Assembly: GCF_036370855.1 (NCBI RefSeq)
Contig: NC_088117.1
Span: 8,804,001 to 8,868,000 of the forward strand
DNA length: 64,000 nt
Reading direction: 5' to 3'
Origin: Dromaius novaehollandiae
Taxonomy: Eukaryota > Chordata > Aves > Casuariiformes > Dromaiidae
Position numbers and translations under genes: made by a program. Shown here piece by piece: positions 62,831 through 64,000 of this stretch (position 1 is its first letter; each line of letters starts with the position of its first letter). The notes beneath the pieces were generated by a model. That model made no database searches. It saw only the letters and a list, made by a program, of their open reading frames with translations, and was not told the origin of the DNA.

Positions 62831-64000
62831 CTCGCTGCCTGCAAGGTTCTTAACCCTTGCGAGGTGCCAGGTTTGTGTCGCCCTGTGCCGGGGTGGCGAA
62901 GGCCCTCGGCGCTCCCGGCTCTCCAGCAACGAAGCCCTGGTGTCGCGTCTCCTCTGGGCTTGCACCGAAGTCCTGGTGCGGAGGGCTTCAGCTGCTAGGG
63001 CGGCTGGGGGCGAATCCCCACTTCAATCACTCTTTTGAATGTCCTTGTTCAAGGTCTTCTGTGTCCTGGAGAGGCGAGGGAGTTTCTCGTAACTGGCCCT
63101 GCGTCTCCGTCCAGGGATGGTGGTTGTCTACAGCAAGGCTGTGCTTGAAGGCTTCATAGTGAGAAGTCACTGGCCAAACCTAGAAGGCACCTGAAATGAA
63201 GGGCAGCTGTCTCCTTTTTGCAGAAAAGGAGATTTTTGGGGGGGCTACTCCTACCCCCTCTCCTGAGGGCTGAAGTTAGATGTGGTATTTTCTTTCTTGC
63301 CCTTCCTGGAGGCTCACGGGGAAGGCTGGGACCAAAACGGGGGCTGTCGTGAGTGGCCGCTGCTGGGCATGGTGTCCAGTCACCACCAGTTTCTGCCAAG
63401 GTCTGACCGAGTCTGCCGTCCCCTCGCGTCAGGGCAGGTTTTGCCAAAGGAGGACATGGGAGAAGGATGTCTCCCAACCTTGGTGGTAGCTCGGCTCATT
63501 TCTGAGTAATGTGGCTCCTGCCGCACCTGCCAGCAGCCCTGGTGGGTCTCTCAGACCCAGGACAAGGCAGGTGCTGGGCAGTGGCTGGTGTTTTGGACAA
63601 GGGAAAGTGACTTCTGGGTGATGTTCTTCAGGCTATCCAGACACAGGCAGAGTTGTGTTGGCTTTGCTTGAGACCCCCTGGCACCCCACAAGCAGCCACC
63701 GAGCCCCGGTTGCAGTCTGGTCTCCTCTTAGCTGGACCCCTCTTTGGAGAGGGGATGGATGGGGCTGGGATATCGGCTGCCTGGTGTGAGCAGCATCTAG
63801 AAATCCCCCCTCAAAGGTGGCAAACCCATGAAATGTGGGAGATCCTTTCTGGCCAGGCACTTGCAGCCTCAGTCAGAGGGAAAAGCAAAATACCAAGCCC
63901 ATGAACCTTGCTGGGGCAGGATGCAATTCCTCCCTCCTGCTGCCCCTTTAAAATTGGTGGCAGTGATGTGCAGGGCAGTTATTTAACCAAAAGCCTTCCC

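Larger units (their letters stand above)
54661..64000. other. Region upstream of FIBCD1, no gene recognised
   Basis: About 9.3 kb of GC-rich DNA with alternating AT-rich islets. No exon of LAMC3 (the next gene in human) or any other protein family was recognised. Open frames here are short or compositionally biased. Simple repeats and candidate regulatory patches are listed separately. Confidence 0.65.

Overview
The window is vertebrate nuclear DNA, most likely from a bird (another archosaur or reptile is not excluded). It carries three conserved neighbours in the order known from human 9q34 and its avian microchromosome counterpart: ABL1 (+), QRFP (-) and FIBCD1 (-). Species cannot be named from the sequence. 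The bird assignment rests on compact introns, a very GC/CpG-rich right half, and the lack of recognisable young repeats. Only a few very degraded MIR/CORE-SINE-like copies were seen.

Region 1 (1-33.6 kb) is ABL1 from within intron 1 to the 3' end. Ten exons (a2 to a11 in the usual ABL nomenclature) have consensus GT/AG borders and keep frame. They encode SH3, SH2, tyrosine kinase and the long C-terminal region with its nuclear signal and F-actin-binding domain. The alternative first exons 1a and 1b, which supply the N-terminus, were not found and must lie upstream. The rest is intron or 3' UTR.

Region 2 (33.6-39.5 kb) starts as AT-rich intergenic DNA and turns abruptly GC-rich near 35.4 kb. 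It contains the single coding exon of QRFP, the precursor of the RFamide neuropeptide 26RFa/43RFa. Its ATG lies directly behind a splice-acceptor-like sequence.

Region 3 (39.5-54.7 kb) begins with an unusual 27-bp minisatellite (39508-39834) just beyond the FIBCD1 poly(A) signal. The complete seven-exon FIBCD1 coding sequence follows on the minus strand (54002 to 41658, 460 aa). FIBCD1 is a type II membrane receptor with a fibrinogen-like domain that binds acetylated ligands. Its first exon sits in a CpG island (about 53740-54660).

Region 4 (54.7-64 kb) has no gene I can support. It holds GC-rich DNA, simple repeats, and several AT-rich islets dense in homeodomain/POU/MEF2-like motifs that look like candidate regulatory elements. 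The first exon of LAMC3, the next gene in human, was not recognised.

The three genes are neighbours by conserved synteny, not a pathway. Almost all long open frames in the GC-rich half are by-products of low stop-codon density. I found no convincing new multi-gene system. The best oddities are the dimeric splice-acceptor-like minisatellite, the two RFamide sites in QRFP, and the candidate regulatory islets.
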